Source of the DNA: JAHELQ01 sp964491915
GTDB taxonomy: Bacteria; Acidobacteriota; Aminicenantia; UBA2199
Assembly: GCA_964491915.1 (NCBI GenBank)
Contig: CAZBHS010000029.1
Location: 9,581-73,580 of the forward strand
Direction of reading: 5' to 3'
DNA: 64,000 bases
A model generated the notes under the pieces. It made no database searches. It was given only the letters and a program-made list of their open reading frames with translations, and was not told the DNA's origin. Shown piece after piece: positions 25,290 to 37,000 of this stretch (within the stretch, counting starts at the first letter, position 1; each line of letters opens with the position of its first letter). A program made the translations under genes and the position numbers.

Positions 25290-25448
25290 ATGAAATCAAA
25301 AAACTTTAACAAAAAACTCTCATTGAACAGGCAGACTCTCGTACACCTCGACACGGAAGATTTAAGACGGTTGAACGGCGGAGACGTGTGGACCGATGTT
25401 TGTCCACCGACAGTTACTTGTCCCCCTGAAACGAGACGGTGCCAGTAA
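25290..25448 (+). CDS. Lanthipeptide-like RiPP precursor 1
   Basis: 52 residues, AAAAGGAGATAGC before the ATG. The leader KKLSLNRQTLVHLDTEDLRR fits the class I lanthipeptide leader pattern of KKL-LNK-T---L. LNGGD gives a double-glycine cleavage site, after which the core DVWTDVCPPTVTCPPETRRC has three Cys and several Thr able to form thioether rings. It ends with an intrinsic terminator, so it is its own transcript. No LanB/LanC, LanM or peptidase-transporter gene lies in the window, so maturation must use enzymes encoded elsewhere, or the peptide is not modified. Too short for standard gene-calling cutoffs. Confidence 0.75.
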   Translation: MKSKNFNKKLSLNRQTLVHLDTEDLRRLNGGDVWTDVCPPTVTCPPETRRCQ

Positions 25449-25479
25449 AATCGTCTTTAGCAATCATTGGTTAGTCGTT

Positions 25480-25510
25480 GGGCGGATGTGTTTGATCCGC
25501 CCTTTTTTTT
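25480..25510 (+). terminator. Rho-independent terminator
   Basis: GGGCGGATgtgtttGATCCGCCC followed by TTTTTTTTT, ending the RiPP precursor transcript. Confidence 0.9.
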
Positions 25511-25535
25511 TATTCTCTTGATCACCACATTCACT

Positions 25536-26543
25536 TTATAGTATAGTCACCATCAATTCCCAGGTTTCGGTATCGGGGTTGTCGTGGAGATGGTAGATTT
25601 TGCCGCCGGCGATGGTGAAAGGGGCTAGGTACATGGGGTTGGCTTTCAAGTTGGGGCAATAGGCGGTTTTGATGAGTTTGTTGTCGAAGGAGAGAATCTT
25701 GATCTCCTGGGCGCCTTTTTTTTGTTTCCAGGTGACGATGTAGACTCGATGGTCCGCCACTTTGAAGTTGTGAATCACCGGAAAGTTGGCGGGGAATAAG
25801 AAGCGCCCTTTCAGACGGTCGAATTCCTGCGGGTCCCATTTATCGAGAAACGCGAAAAATCGATCCTTATAGGCTTTGGTGATGGGGCGTTCTTCGTCTT
25901 TTGGGGTGATGGTGGTGATTTTTTGGCCGTCTGAGGCGAAGACGTTGATCACCCGGTCGGATTCTTCGCTGAAGATTTTGTTGTCGTAGACCTGGTATTT
26001 AGGGAAGCCGGGGTTCATGGGATCGATCTTTCGGCCCCGTTGTTCGTTTTTGACATATTTGGCGATCTCTTTGACTTTCTTGAATTGGGCGTCGTACAGG
26101 TTCATGGTGTTGTAGGCTATTTTGCCTTCCCGGTAGCGGCCGTCGCTGAGAAAGAATGTGCCGTTGTGCTGGACCGGGAACAGTCCGCCGGTGGTGAGAA
26201 AGGCGGTGGCGGTCTCTTTTTGATAATTGCCGGTAAGATCGTAAACGGAGAGTTTGTTCAAGCTGGTGACCAGAAGGTTGTTTTTGTCGAATGTGAGTCT
26301 GACCCCGAGGGTGGGATGGGTTTTGAATTCTTGCGGCCCTTCGCCCTCGCGGCCGAAGGTTTTGATGTGGGAAAAGTCTTTTAACCGGTAGATGTGCACT
26401 TGCGGACCCTCTACGATGTAGACGCGGTTTTGGTAAATCTCGATGAATTCCGGCCTCAGGACATCCGGTAGGGGAATGGTCTTTCCATCCATTACAAAAT
26501 ACGTTAATAAAAGCAAGATAATAATGATAATAATACGTTTCAC
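25536..26543 (-). CDS. Six-bladed beta-propeller secreted protein (intact)
   Basis: 335 residues from the GTG at 26543, chosen because GCGGAGGTCAAC immediately precedes it and the product then begins with a hydrophobic segment KRIIIIIILLLLTYFV (signal peptide). Blades show the usual Y-I-V / V-D-TG-Y pattern: IEIYQNRVYIVEG, VHIYRLKDFSHIKTFGREGEGPQEF, KLSVYDLTGNYQ, RVINVFASDGQKI, ending HDNPDTETWELMV. The GREGEGPQEF motif after the first blade marks the 6-bladed NHL-like family of Aminicenantes/Bacteroidota, also seen as GVGPGEL in the damaged copies at 13690/17251. Exported, probably a binding or scaffolding protein; function unknown. Confidence 0.75.
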   Translation of the reverse strand: MKRIIIIIILLLLTYFVMDGKTIPLPDVLRPEFIEIYQNRVYIVEGPQVHIYRLKDFSHIKTFGREGEGPQEFKTHPTLGVRLTFDKNNLLVTSLNKLSVYDLTGNYQKETATAFLTTGGLFPVQHNGTFFLSDGRYREGKIAYNTMNLYDAQFKKVKEIAKYVKNEQRGRKIDPMNPGFPKYQVYDNKIFSEESDRVINVFASDGQKITTITPKDEERPITKAYKDRFFAFLDKWDPQEFDRLKGRFLFPANFPVIHNFKVADHRVYIVTWKQKKGAQEIKILSFDNKLIKTAYCPNLKANPMYLAPFTIAGGKIYHLHDNPDTETWELMVTIL

Positions 26544-26696
26544 GTTGACCTCCGCAAGCATTGTACCCGAACTTTTTTCGCCGGTCATCACCGGGATTCC
26601 ATTAGTTTGTAATAAAATGGTAATCATTGCAATTTTTGTCGCGGTTTTGTACAATTTGATTTTGTAGGAAACTTAGTTTTTTCTCCAGGGAAGGCA

Positions 26697-27893
26697 ATGA
26701 TGGATGAAATCAAGAATAGTGGTCAACAAGAGGCGCGGCCGGAGCTGGCAGTCAGGGCCAATTTCAGGAAAGAGCAACCGAAATCGAGGCTTCATTCTAA
26801 GGTGATCGCCGGCATCGTGATTGTGGGGATCGTTATTGTGGGAGTTGTGACGAAGGGTTCGTCGCGGGCGGACGAGCGAAAGGTTGAACGAACGGTCGTT
26901 CCAGAGCAAGCTGTCACTAAAAAACAGAAAAAAAAGCGTAGTCCGCGGTCCGCGGCCATTGTATTCAATAAAAGAGGGAAGAAGAAAGAGGCATTGGTGC
27001 GGAACTACCGGGACAATTATTGGCGGCATATCTGGGAAATGGAGTTTGTGCTCTATAAAAATGGCGAGACCCGGCTGGAGGATTTGGAAGAGGTGTGGGA
27101 CAAGGCGATGCGGCTCAAGTACTCCATGAACGGGATTTTCGAACCGCTGGAAGACAAGGATATTGTGAAGGCCCGGCTGGAGGAGTTCGAACGCTTTATT
27201 GTCCGTAAGATGGTGGTGTGGGATGAGACGGCTACGTTGAAGCATGTGCGCAAGGAATGGGAAAAAATCCGCGAGGCGCATTTCGGCACAACCGAACGGT
27301 CCAAATATTCGACGGCGGAGATGGACAAGGTTCAAATAAAACGGGATCCGCCCAATGATTCGGATATCCGGGAGATTTTGACGGAATTGGAGGAATTTAC
27401 CGCTCAGTCGCTGATAGAGATGCGGGAGTTCAAGAAGCGGCGGAAAGAAATCGCCGGATTGGAGGGTACGAGTCTGAAATCCGAGTTGCGGCACGAACTG
27501 GATAACGATGTTCAGGCCTGGGTCTATCAATGGGTGGATAAAGTCGATAAGGTGACTGCCTGCAAACGGCCGCGCCCGATTTGGTGGTTTGAAGGAAAGG
27601 GAAAATACCGGCTGCATAAAGAGGGGCATTCCAAGAACCCTTATCGTGTATCTAAAATAAATTGGAATAGCTGGCACAAAGGGAATATCATCTTGACAAC
27701 CTATGACCAGGGGCCGAAGCCTTTTCGCCGGGTGTTGAGATATATTGATTCCGTGAGGGGCAGTTTGACCGGGGCGTCGCGGGATCTGGGGAATTGGTAC
27801 ATGTCTTCGCTGGATAGGTGTATCGGTGGTTTAGAACAGGCGGAAAAGGAATTGGCCTCCGCCCGGGAGAAGATGAAAGAAATAGCCTTCTGA
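26697..27893 (+). CDS. Membrane-anchored coiled-coil protein, unknown function
   Basis: 398 residues with one TM helix at about 36-52 (VIAGIVIVGIVIVGVV) after a basic N-terminus, no signal cleavage site. The remainder is charged and helical: RSPRSAAIVFNKRGKKKEAL, then a long acidic/basic coiled-coil (TRLEDLEEVWDKAMRL, ERFIVRKMVVWDE, REILTELEEFTAQSLIEMREFKKRRKEIAGL; landmarks), WVYQWVDKVDKVT, and a C-terminal helix LEQAEKELASAREKMKE. No family recognised. It immediately precedes the NRPS-PKS genes (90 bp gap) on the same strand, so it could be expressed with them, but its sequence does not suggest a biosynthetic role. Two ATG codons overlap at the start. Confidence 0.6.
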   Translation: MMDEIKNSGQQEARPELAVRANFRKEQPKSRLHSKVIAGIVIVGIVIVGVVTKGSSRADERKVERTVVPEQAVTKKQKKKRSPRSAAIVFNKRGKKKEALVRNYRDNYWRHIWEMEFVLYKNGETRLEDLEEVWDKAMRLKYSMNGIFEPLEDKDIVKARLEEFERFIVRKMVVWDETATLKHVRKEWEKIREAHFGTTERSKYSTAEMDKVQIKRDPPNDSDIREILTELEEFTAQSLIEMREFKKRRKEIAGLEGTSLKSELRHELDNDVQAWVYQWVDKVDKVTACKRPRPIWWFEGKGKYRLHKEGHSKNPYRVSKINWNSWHKGNIILTTYDQGPKPFRRVLRYIDSVRGSLTGASRDLGNWYMSSLDRCIGGLEQAEKELASAREKMKEIAF

Positions 27894-28036
27894 ACTCAAT
27901 TCAAAATGGGTTCATAATTTTAATGGTTTTAATGTAACCTGCTTTGTGTTATTCAAAGCTTGTTTCCTAATCGCCCTAGAAGATGGAAACAATCCAAAAT
28001 TTCAAACCGGTTTTAATGGACCGGGAGGCTATGCTC

Positions 28037-31000
28037 ATGAAACCAGAAAAAATCCAAGCCCCTGAAATAGAGGATCTGCTTCCGCTGACTCCCATGCAGG
28101 AGGCGATGCTCTTTCACTATATCTCCGCCGCGGAAAACGATCTCTATCTCGAACAGGTCTGTCTCGAGATCGAAGGCCGGCTCGACATCAGCGGACTCAC
28201 CGCCGCCTGGAACCGGGTGATCGAGCTTCATCCGGCGCTGCGCACCTGCTTTCGTTGGAAAAAAATCAAACAACCGGTGCAGATGGTGTTGAAGCGGTTC
28301 CGCATTATTATTGATGGCCATGATATCTCATCGGTTGAGGACAAGCTTCAGGAGCAAGCTCTCGAATCGTTGACATCGAGAATCCGTCGAGAACCTCTGG
28401 ATTTGGAGGATGTTCCCTTGCGGGTATCTGTGGTGAAAGTGGCGGAGGGGAGGCAGTGGATGGTGGCCACCTATCACCATATTTTGATGGATGGCTGGAG
28501 CAACGGCATTGTAATGAAGCAGGTGCTCGATTGCTTGCGGGCTCCGACAGAAGAGAATCCGCTCCTCGAACAAAATGCTCCGCCGTTTAAATCCTATGTC
28601 CGCTGGCTCAAAAATCTGGATCAAAAGAAACAACGGGAGTTTTGGATTCGCTATCTGACGGGCGTGGAAGCGGAGGCTCAATTGCCGGAGAAGGCTATGC
28701 CGGAGGACGGCGAGGGGACAGGTTGTCATGTGGTGCGGTTGGAGCCGCCGCTCGGTGAATCGTTGCAGAGGCGGTCGCAAGAAGCGAAGACGACGCTTGC
28801 CGCCGTGGTCTACAGCGCGTGGGGATTGTTGTTGGCGCGCTATTGCGATACAGAGGATGTTGTGTTCGGCGCCACTGTATCGGGGCGGCCGGCGGAATTG
28901 CCGGAGGTCGGCCGGATGGTGGGGTTGATGATCAACACCTTGCCGTTGCGGTTGTCATTGGCTGAACATCAGCGGGTCTCTTCTCTTTGGACCTCTGTCT
29001 CCCGCGATCTCGAGGAGCGCGAGCCTTATAGTTATGTGTCGCCCGCGGATGTGAACGGTTTGTTTGACACGGTTGTGGTGGTGGAGAATTATCCGCTGAC
29101 AATGGCAGGCGGGGATGATGGCTGCGGGCCGCGGGTGAAGGATGCCCGGTTTTTTGAGCGCACCCATTACCGGTTGACTGTGTTGGTGCGATTGTATGAC
29201 GGGATACGCATTGATTTGATGTATCGGAAATCCTCATTTGGGGCGGATGTGATCCAGGGCATCGGCGAATCGTTGCGGCGGATTCTTCGCTTCATGAGCC
29301 TGTCCCCTGACGAGCCTCTGTCGGCGTGCGATCTTCTGGATTCGCGGCGGAAGGAAGAGATACTGCTTCGATTCAACGACACAGGGAGAGAGGTGACTGG
29401 GAATTTGATGTTCCTGGAGTTGTGGGACAACCGGGTCCGGCAACATCCCGATAAAGTGGCGGTTATCGGCTGGCGCGACGGCAAGCGGGTTGATATGTGC
29501 TATGGGGCATTGGATGAGCGGGCTCTTCAGGTGGCCGGGTATTTGGCCGGCAAGGGATGCGGCCCTGGAAGGATTGTCGCCTTGATGATGGAGCGGACCC
29601 CGGAGTTGGTGATTGCCATGATTGCTGTACTCAAACGTGGGGCCGCCTATTTGCCCATTGAAGCGGATGCTCCGCAGCAACGGGTGGATTTTATGCTTCG
29701 GGACAGCGATGCGCGGTTCGTGCTGAGGGATGGATCGTTCGCGTCTGCATGCGTGGGCAACGAGACGGCTTCGACACCGGAAGACGCGGCTTATGTTATT
29801 TATACATCCGGCACCACCGGAAGACCGAAGGGAGTGGTGATCGGGCATTTGGCCCTGGCGAATTTTATCGCAGGCATCATCGCCGTCATCCCCATCGATG
29901 GCGAGGATACTCTCCTGTCTCTGACCACGGCGGCGTTCGATATTTTTGTGTTGGAGTCGTTGCTGCCGTTGAGTCGCGGCTCGACGGTGTGTCTTGGGAC
30001 GCGGCGAGAGCAACTGGAACCGGGCAGGGCGGCGGCGATGATGGACGCCGTAGGAGCGACAGTATTGCAAGCGACACCGTCGCGGTTGCGGGCCTTTATG
30101 GAAAACAGCGCGTTTCGCCGGGAGTTGGAGAATCTGAATGTTTTATTGGTGGGGGGCGAACCGTTCCCTCCAATGCTGGAAGCTGAACTGCGCACGGTCG
30201 AGGGGAAGATCAGGATATTCAATATGTACGGGCCGACCGAGACCACTGTATGGTCCACGGTGAAGGAAATCGGCGGGCCGGGGATCGGCAGCATCGGCTT
30301 TCCTATAGCCAATACCGGATTATTCATTTTAAATAAAGCGTTGGCTCCGCAACCGCCGGGGGCGCCGGGGGATTTGTATATCGGCGGCTTCGGGCTCGCC
30401 TGCGGCTACCTGAACCGGCAAGAACTGACGGATGAGTCGTTTATTACGTTGGAGCCCGGCCATTTTGGTGTGGAGATCGGGACGCCGCGGCTCTACCGCA
30501 CCGGCGATTCGGCCGTCTGGGAGGCGGACGGCAGTATCACGTTCATCGGGCGGCGGGACCAACAATTGAAGATTCGCGGCTTCCGCGTCGAGCCGGCGGA
30601 GATCGAGCATGCCCTCTGCCGGCATCCGGGGGTGAGTGAAGCTGTTGTGCTGCCGCGGGAGGGGATTGAGGGTTTTCTTGAATTGCGCGCTTATGTGGTG
30701 AGCGAAGATGAGGCTCTGCCTCGGCGGTTGCGAGAATATCTCGATGACCTGCTGCCGGCTTATATGATCCCTGCGGGTTTTGTGGCGGTGGAACGAATCC
30801 CCCTGACGGCCAACGGCAAAACCGATCACCGGGCTTTGGCGGCGTTGGAGTTGACGGAGGTCTGCGAAGGGGCGGATGTTGAAACGGCCGATCATCCTGT
30901 CACCGATCATGAGACGTTGGTGATGGAGATCTGGCGGCAGGTGTTGGGGCGTGAACAGATACCTCTGGACCGGCCGTTTTTTGAATTGGGGGGCAACTCA

Positions 31001-34000
31001 TTTTTGTTGATCCGGGTGCACAGCCGGTTGCTGGAGGCCACAAAGCTGGAGTTTCCGATTACCACACTCTTTCGCCATCCAACGGTTCGCACGTTGGCGG
31101 CCTATATTGGGCGGGACACCGCTGGGGGGGATTGCAATGACGAGGAGACGATGGCGCCTGCCCAGGGGCCGGTGGCGGTGATCGGCATGGCGGGGCGGTT
31201 TCCCGGCGCATGGACTATCGGGCAGTTCTGGGAAAACCTATGCGGCGGTATCGAGTCCATCCGTAGATTCGGGCCACAGGAATTGCTGGACGCTGGGGCC
31301 TCGGGCGAGGTGATCCGCGATTCGTTGCTGGTCAATGTCAAGGGCGTTCTTCCGGGGTATGATCTTTTTGACGCAGAGTTTTTCGACGTCAACACCCGCG
31401 AGGCGGAGATGATGGACCCGCAATTGAGATTGCTGCACGAGCTCGCCTGGGAGGCGTTGGAGGATGCGTGCATCGATCCCTTCTCGTTTGAAGGGCGGAT
31501 CGGTCTGTTTGCCGCGACCATGGAAAATAGCGGGTGGTTGAATGTTTTCAGGGGACAGGCGACGAGCCATTCCCAATGGCTGGGGGCCTGGAGTTTATGC
31601 GACCGGGACTTCCTGGCGACGCGGGTGGCGTTCGCGTTAAATCTGCGCGGGCCGGCCATGACGATTCAAACGGCGTGCTCATCGTCGTTGACGGCGGTGG
31701 ACGCGGCGGTGCAGGCATTGGAGCGCAGGCGCGCGGACGTCGCGTTGGCCGGCGGCGTGTCTTTTACCCTGGAAGATCAACTGGGGTATCCGTATGAGGA
31801 GGGGATGGTGCGCTCGGCCGACGGACGCTGCCGGGCGTTTGACCGGGCGGCCGCCGGCACAGTCGGTGGAAACGGCGGCGGGATGGTGGCGCTCAAGCTT
31901 ATGGAAGCGGTGGATGAGAGATTCGAGCATGTGGAGGCCATTATCGTTGGGTCCGCCGTCAATAATGACGGGGCAGGGAAAGTCGGTTACACCGCCCCAG
32001 GTATCGAGGGACAGGCGGATGTGATCCGGCAAGCGATGCGCAAGGCGGGAATCGATCCCTCGACAATCGGTTATATCGAAGCCCACGGCACCGGTACCAA
32101 ATTGGGAGATCCAGTGGAAATCGCGGGCTTGAAAGCCGCGTATGCCCTTGATAGCAGGCAGCATATCGCCATCGGCTCGGTCAAGAGCAATATCGGCCAC
32201 CTGGACGCCGCCGCCGGTGTGGCGGGTTTGATTAAAACGGTGTTGGCGGTGCGGGAGGGGAAGATTCCTCCCAGCTTACATGTGGATGAACCCAATCCGG
32301 CCATCGGCTTTGAGAGTACGCCGTTTTATGTCAATCGCGACTTGCGTGATTGGGATGCCGGCGATGGGCCGCGGCGGGGAGCGGTCAGTTCGTTTGGCAT
32401 CGGCGGCACCAACGCCCATGTGATTGTGGAAGCGGCGGATGCCGGGGAGAAGCGGAGGTGCGAAGCCGCAACGGGGCGAAGGCGGCATCGGCTCCTTCTA
32501 TTGTCCGCCAAAGATGAAGCGGCTCTGCTGGATAAGGCGGACCACACGGCATTGTTTTTGCAAGCCGATGGGCGTGTACTATTTGAGGATGTGTGTCTGA
32601 CATTGCAAACCGGGCGGCGTCATTTTTCTTTTCGCTGGGCCGGCGTGGCGGAGGGCCGCGAGGAAGCTCTCGATATATTGACCGCTAGCCCGTCGTTGAA
32701 GGCTGGAATCTGTAAGGTTGAAGACCGGGCTTTGGGGTGTGTGTTTTTGTTTCCCGGACAGGGGACACAATACGGCGGCATGGCGGCTGATCTTTACCGG
32801 GACGAACCGCTCTTCCGGGAGAGTTGGGACCGGTGTCTTAAACTAGTGCAGCGTGTTTCGCCGGAGAATTTATATGAAGACCGGGATGAGGCCCTGCGGC
32901 GAACCGCGGTGGCGCAACCACTTTTGTTCGCGTTTGAATATTCGTTGGCCCGGTTGTTGATGGGGTGGGGTATCCGGCCCTGCGCTATGATGGGGCATAG
33001 TATCGGCGAATTTGTGGCCGCTTGTCTGGCGGGGGTGATGTCGCTGGAGGACGCGTCGCGATTGGTGGCGGTACGGGGGAGGTTGATGCAAGCTCAGCCT
33101 TCGGGCTCTATGGTGGCGGTTCAGGCGTCGGAAGAGCTGCTGCTGGAGTTTATGGAAACCACTCCGGACGTCTCTATCGCCGCTGTGAACACGCCGGAGA
33201 TGTGTGTGATATCCGGGCGGGCAGAGGCTGTCGAGCGAGTGGCGGCTCGACTGCAAGAGCGGGGAATCGTTTGTCGTTCCTTGCATACCTCCCACGCGTT
33301 CCATTCGGCGATGATGGAGCCGGCGATGGAAGCGTTCGCTCACGAGGTCGGGCAAGCAAAGCTTCATCCGCCGAAGATTCCGTTTGTGTCCAATGTGACG
33401 GGGCGGATGATCACGGCGGAGCAAGCCACAGATCCTGATTATTGGGCGCGGCATCTGCGGGAGCCTGTCAGGTGGTCGGCGGGGCTCGAGACCATGATGA
33501 AGAGGGGGAACGCGGTATTTATCGAAGTGGGACCCGGACGGACCCTCAGTACTTTCGCAGTGAGACATCCTGACAATGGCGGCCGTTTCCCCGCCGTTCA
33601 GTTGATCAAACATCCCCAGGACACTGGCGCGCAGGACCGCTTCTTTTACCGCCAAATGGGGAAGCTCTGGCTCCACGGTTTGCCGCTGGATTGGCGGGCC
33701 TTTAATCAAGACGACGCGGGCCGCTGTGTGTCGCTGCCCACCTATCCATTTCAGCGGCAACGCTATTGGCCGGAGCCGTTGGCCGGTGGAAGAGTCAAAC
33801 CCTTTGCCGCCGATGGTTTGCTCTATTGGGCCGGATGGGAAGAGGCGCCTCTGGAAGCCGGCCTGGAGCAACCGGTTGACGCGGATAGTTTGTGGTTGGT
33901 ATTGGTAAACACAGCCGGGGAGCCTCTGGTCCAACGGATGAGAGAGCGGGGCCATCGGGTCGTGGAGGTGAGAACCGGCACGGATTTTCGCGGCTCTATC

Positions 34001-37000
34001 GATGCGGGCTTCGATGTGGATCCCGGTGATGAAGAGCATTACAAGCGGTTGATGTCGGAATGCCGCCGGCAAAACTCCGGACCCATGCGGGTGGCGCATT
34101 TGTGGAATCTCGAGGAGCGGATGCTGGAGCCGGCGCTCGACCGCATCGATCATGATATGACACTGAACTTTTATAGCTTGATCTATCTGATCAAAGCCTT
34201 TGATTCAATGGGAACAAAAATGCCTCTGAAGATCTCGATAGTGACTTATGAGAATCCGCTGGGGGCTCTGGCGGCGGGACCGGCGCGGGTGATCCCCCTC
34301 GAGTATCCGTCGGTTGCGGTTCGGTGGGTCGAACTTGACCACCGGCAATGTGACTGGGACGAGGTGATGACGGAACTCTGCGTCGAAGCCGGGGACGCGG
34401 TCACGGCGCTCCGGGGCGGTGGGCGGTTTGTCCCCGGTTATCGACCGCTCAAAGCGGATGCGTGCCGCCGGCCATTGCCCCTGGAGCGCGGCGGCGTTTA
34501 TGTGCTGACCGGCGGTTTGGGAGCGTTGGGGCGGACTGTGGCGGAGTATCTTCTGAAATCATGGGATGCCCGCGTGGTAATGGTGAACCGTTCGCCATTG
34601 CCGGCGCCGGAAGCCTGGATGCGCGCTCTCCAATTGCCGGGGACATCGCCGGACATGAGGCGGCGCATCCAGTGTCTCATGTCCGCGGTCCTCGAGGATA
34701 AGAATCTCTTGTGTCTGACCGCTGATGTGGCCGATCCTGAAGAGATGGCGGAAGCTCTCGATGAAGCGAAACGACGATTCGGCCCCATCCAGGGGGCGTT
34801 TCATTGCGCCGGAGCGGCGGATGGACGATTGCTGCCGCTAGTGACCGGGGAATGGGCGCGGCGGGTGATGGCTCCCAAAGTCGAAGGTCTTCTGGTTCTC
34901 GACCGGCTAGTGGCGAAGGAAGAGCTGGATTTTGTCGTGGCGTTTTCGTCCATCAATACGGTGGCGTCTTCCGCCGGCCAGACCTGTTACACGTCCGCCA
35001 ACGCGTTTATGGACGCCTATTGCCGTTATCGCAATCTTCATACCGGGAGGGGGCCGTTTTATTTGAGCATTGATTGGGATGCCTGGAGCGAGGCGGGGAT
35101 GGCGGTGTCCAATGACATTGGGCGCGAGCCGCTGGCGCATCCATTATTCTTTTGCCGCCAGCGGGAGACGGGGGCGGTTATTTACCAGTCGTGTCTTCAC
35201 GCGGGGGATTGTTGGCTTTTGGCGGAACATAGGGTGGGGGACAGGTGCGTGCTTCCGGGGACTGCGTATTTGGAATTGGCGATCAACGCGGTCGCTCTGC
35301 AAACAGGGAGCTCCACCGGGTTGTGCTTGCGGGATGTCTATTTTTTGTCGCCGTTGACAGCTTTGGAGGGCGAAGAGATTGTGCTGCGAACCTCGGTGCG
35401 GGAGGAGAGCGGCGGCTTCCGGTTTACGATCCAAAGCCCGGCGGCGGCCGGTGGGGATCCGGTGATTCACGCCATCGGCTTTTGTGAATGGAGCGATGAC
35501 GAGGGCGATTTTGACGGCTCTCTGGAGGAGATGCTCGCAGGGATGCATCCGGTGGTTTGTCGGCACGATGGGGGCGTTTGGTATGGGGACAGGTGGAACA
35601 CTGTTTCCAGGACCTTATTGGGAAAGAACCGGGCCGCGGCGTTTTTGGAGATGCCGCCCGGCTATGACCGGGACTTTGAGATATTTCATCTGCATCCGGC
35701 GCTGCTTGATTCGGCGACGATGTTTGCCGGCCGTTGCATGGAGGAAGAATGGGATGATGCCGTGCCCTTCGGCTACCGGAAGCTCGCGATTTACGCTGCC
35801 ATACCGCCGCGAGCGATTGCCGTCGCTGAATGGAGCGATGGGGGCGATCGTGACGATGAGGCTCTGTCGCTCGATGTCACGCTGCTGACGCCGGAGGGGC
35901 GGAGGATCGCCTCCATCGAGGGATTCGTGATGAAACGGGTGCCGCCGGTTGACAAGGCGTTTACCTTGAACGAGGAATTGTTTATTGGGGGGCCCGGCGA
36001 TCTGGATTCGCTTGAATACCGGGATACCCGGAGAGAGGTACCTCTCGCCGGCGAAGTGGAAGTGGAAATCGTGGCCACAGGGCTGAACTACAAAGAGGTG
36101 TTGGTGGCGTTGGGTGTTTTGCCGGCGCCGGATGACGGGGATGTGTCGTTCGGCCTGGAGTGCTGCGGGATTGTGGCGGGGGTGGGGCCGGGGGTGACGG
36201 AGTTCGCGGTCGGCGACGAGGTGATCTGTTATGGAGATTCCCTGTTTGGAAGGTATCGATGTTTGCCTGCGGCGCAGGTGGTTCATAAACCCATGAATGT
36301 GGATATGTACCGGGCCGCCGGTATTCCGTTGGCGTTTTTGACCGCTTATTATGGGTTGGTGGAATTGGGGCGGCTCAAACAAGGAGAGCGGGTGTTGATT
36401 CATTCGGCCGGCGGCGGCGTGGGATTGGCGGCTGTGGCCATCGCCCGGTTTTTGCAAGGGGAAATTTTCGCCACCGCCGGGAGCGAGGAGAAGCGGGAGT
36501 ATTTGCGGTCCTTGGGGATTCGTCATGTGATGGATTCCCGGTCCCGGGAGTTTGCCCGGCAGGTGATGGACGCCACCGAGGGGAAGGGAGTCCATCTGGT
36601 TCTCAATTCTTTGTCCGGCGATTTTATCGAGTTGGGGCTCTCGGTAGTGGCTCCTCATGGACGGTTTATCGAGCTGGGGCTGCGGGATATTGTGGAGGAC
36701 CGCCCGCTGGGGTTGCGGGCCTTTCGGAAGGGGATCGCGTTTATGGCCCTTCACGTCTCAACCGGGATTCCCGGTTTTGGCGATGTGTTTCGCCGGATCG
36801 TCCGCCATATCGAAGCTGGGGATTTTGAGCCGGTGATGTGCCGGGTATTTGCCCAACATGAGGCGGCGAGCGCGTTTCGTTTGCTGGCCGGTTCGCGCCA
36901 TATGGGAAAACTTGTGGTTGCCCGCAAACCAAAACCGGACACGGAAAACACTCATTTGGGCTTGACGTCTGGACAAGGATTGGAAGCGCTTCTGCAAGCG

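Noticed and set aside
32870..36754. Long open frames on the minus strand within the NRPS-PKS genes
   Set aside because: They lie opposite recognised catalytic domains, lack ribosome-binding sites and have His/Arg/Pro-rich composition typical of antisense of GC-rich genes.
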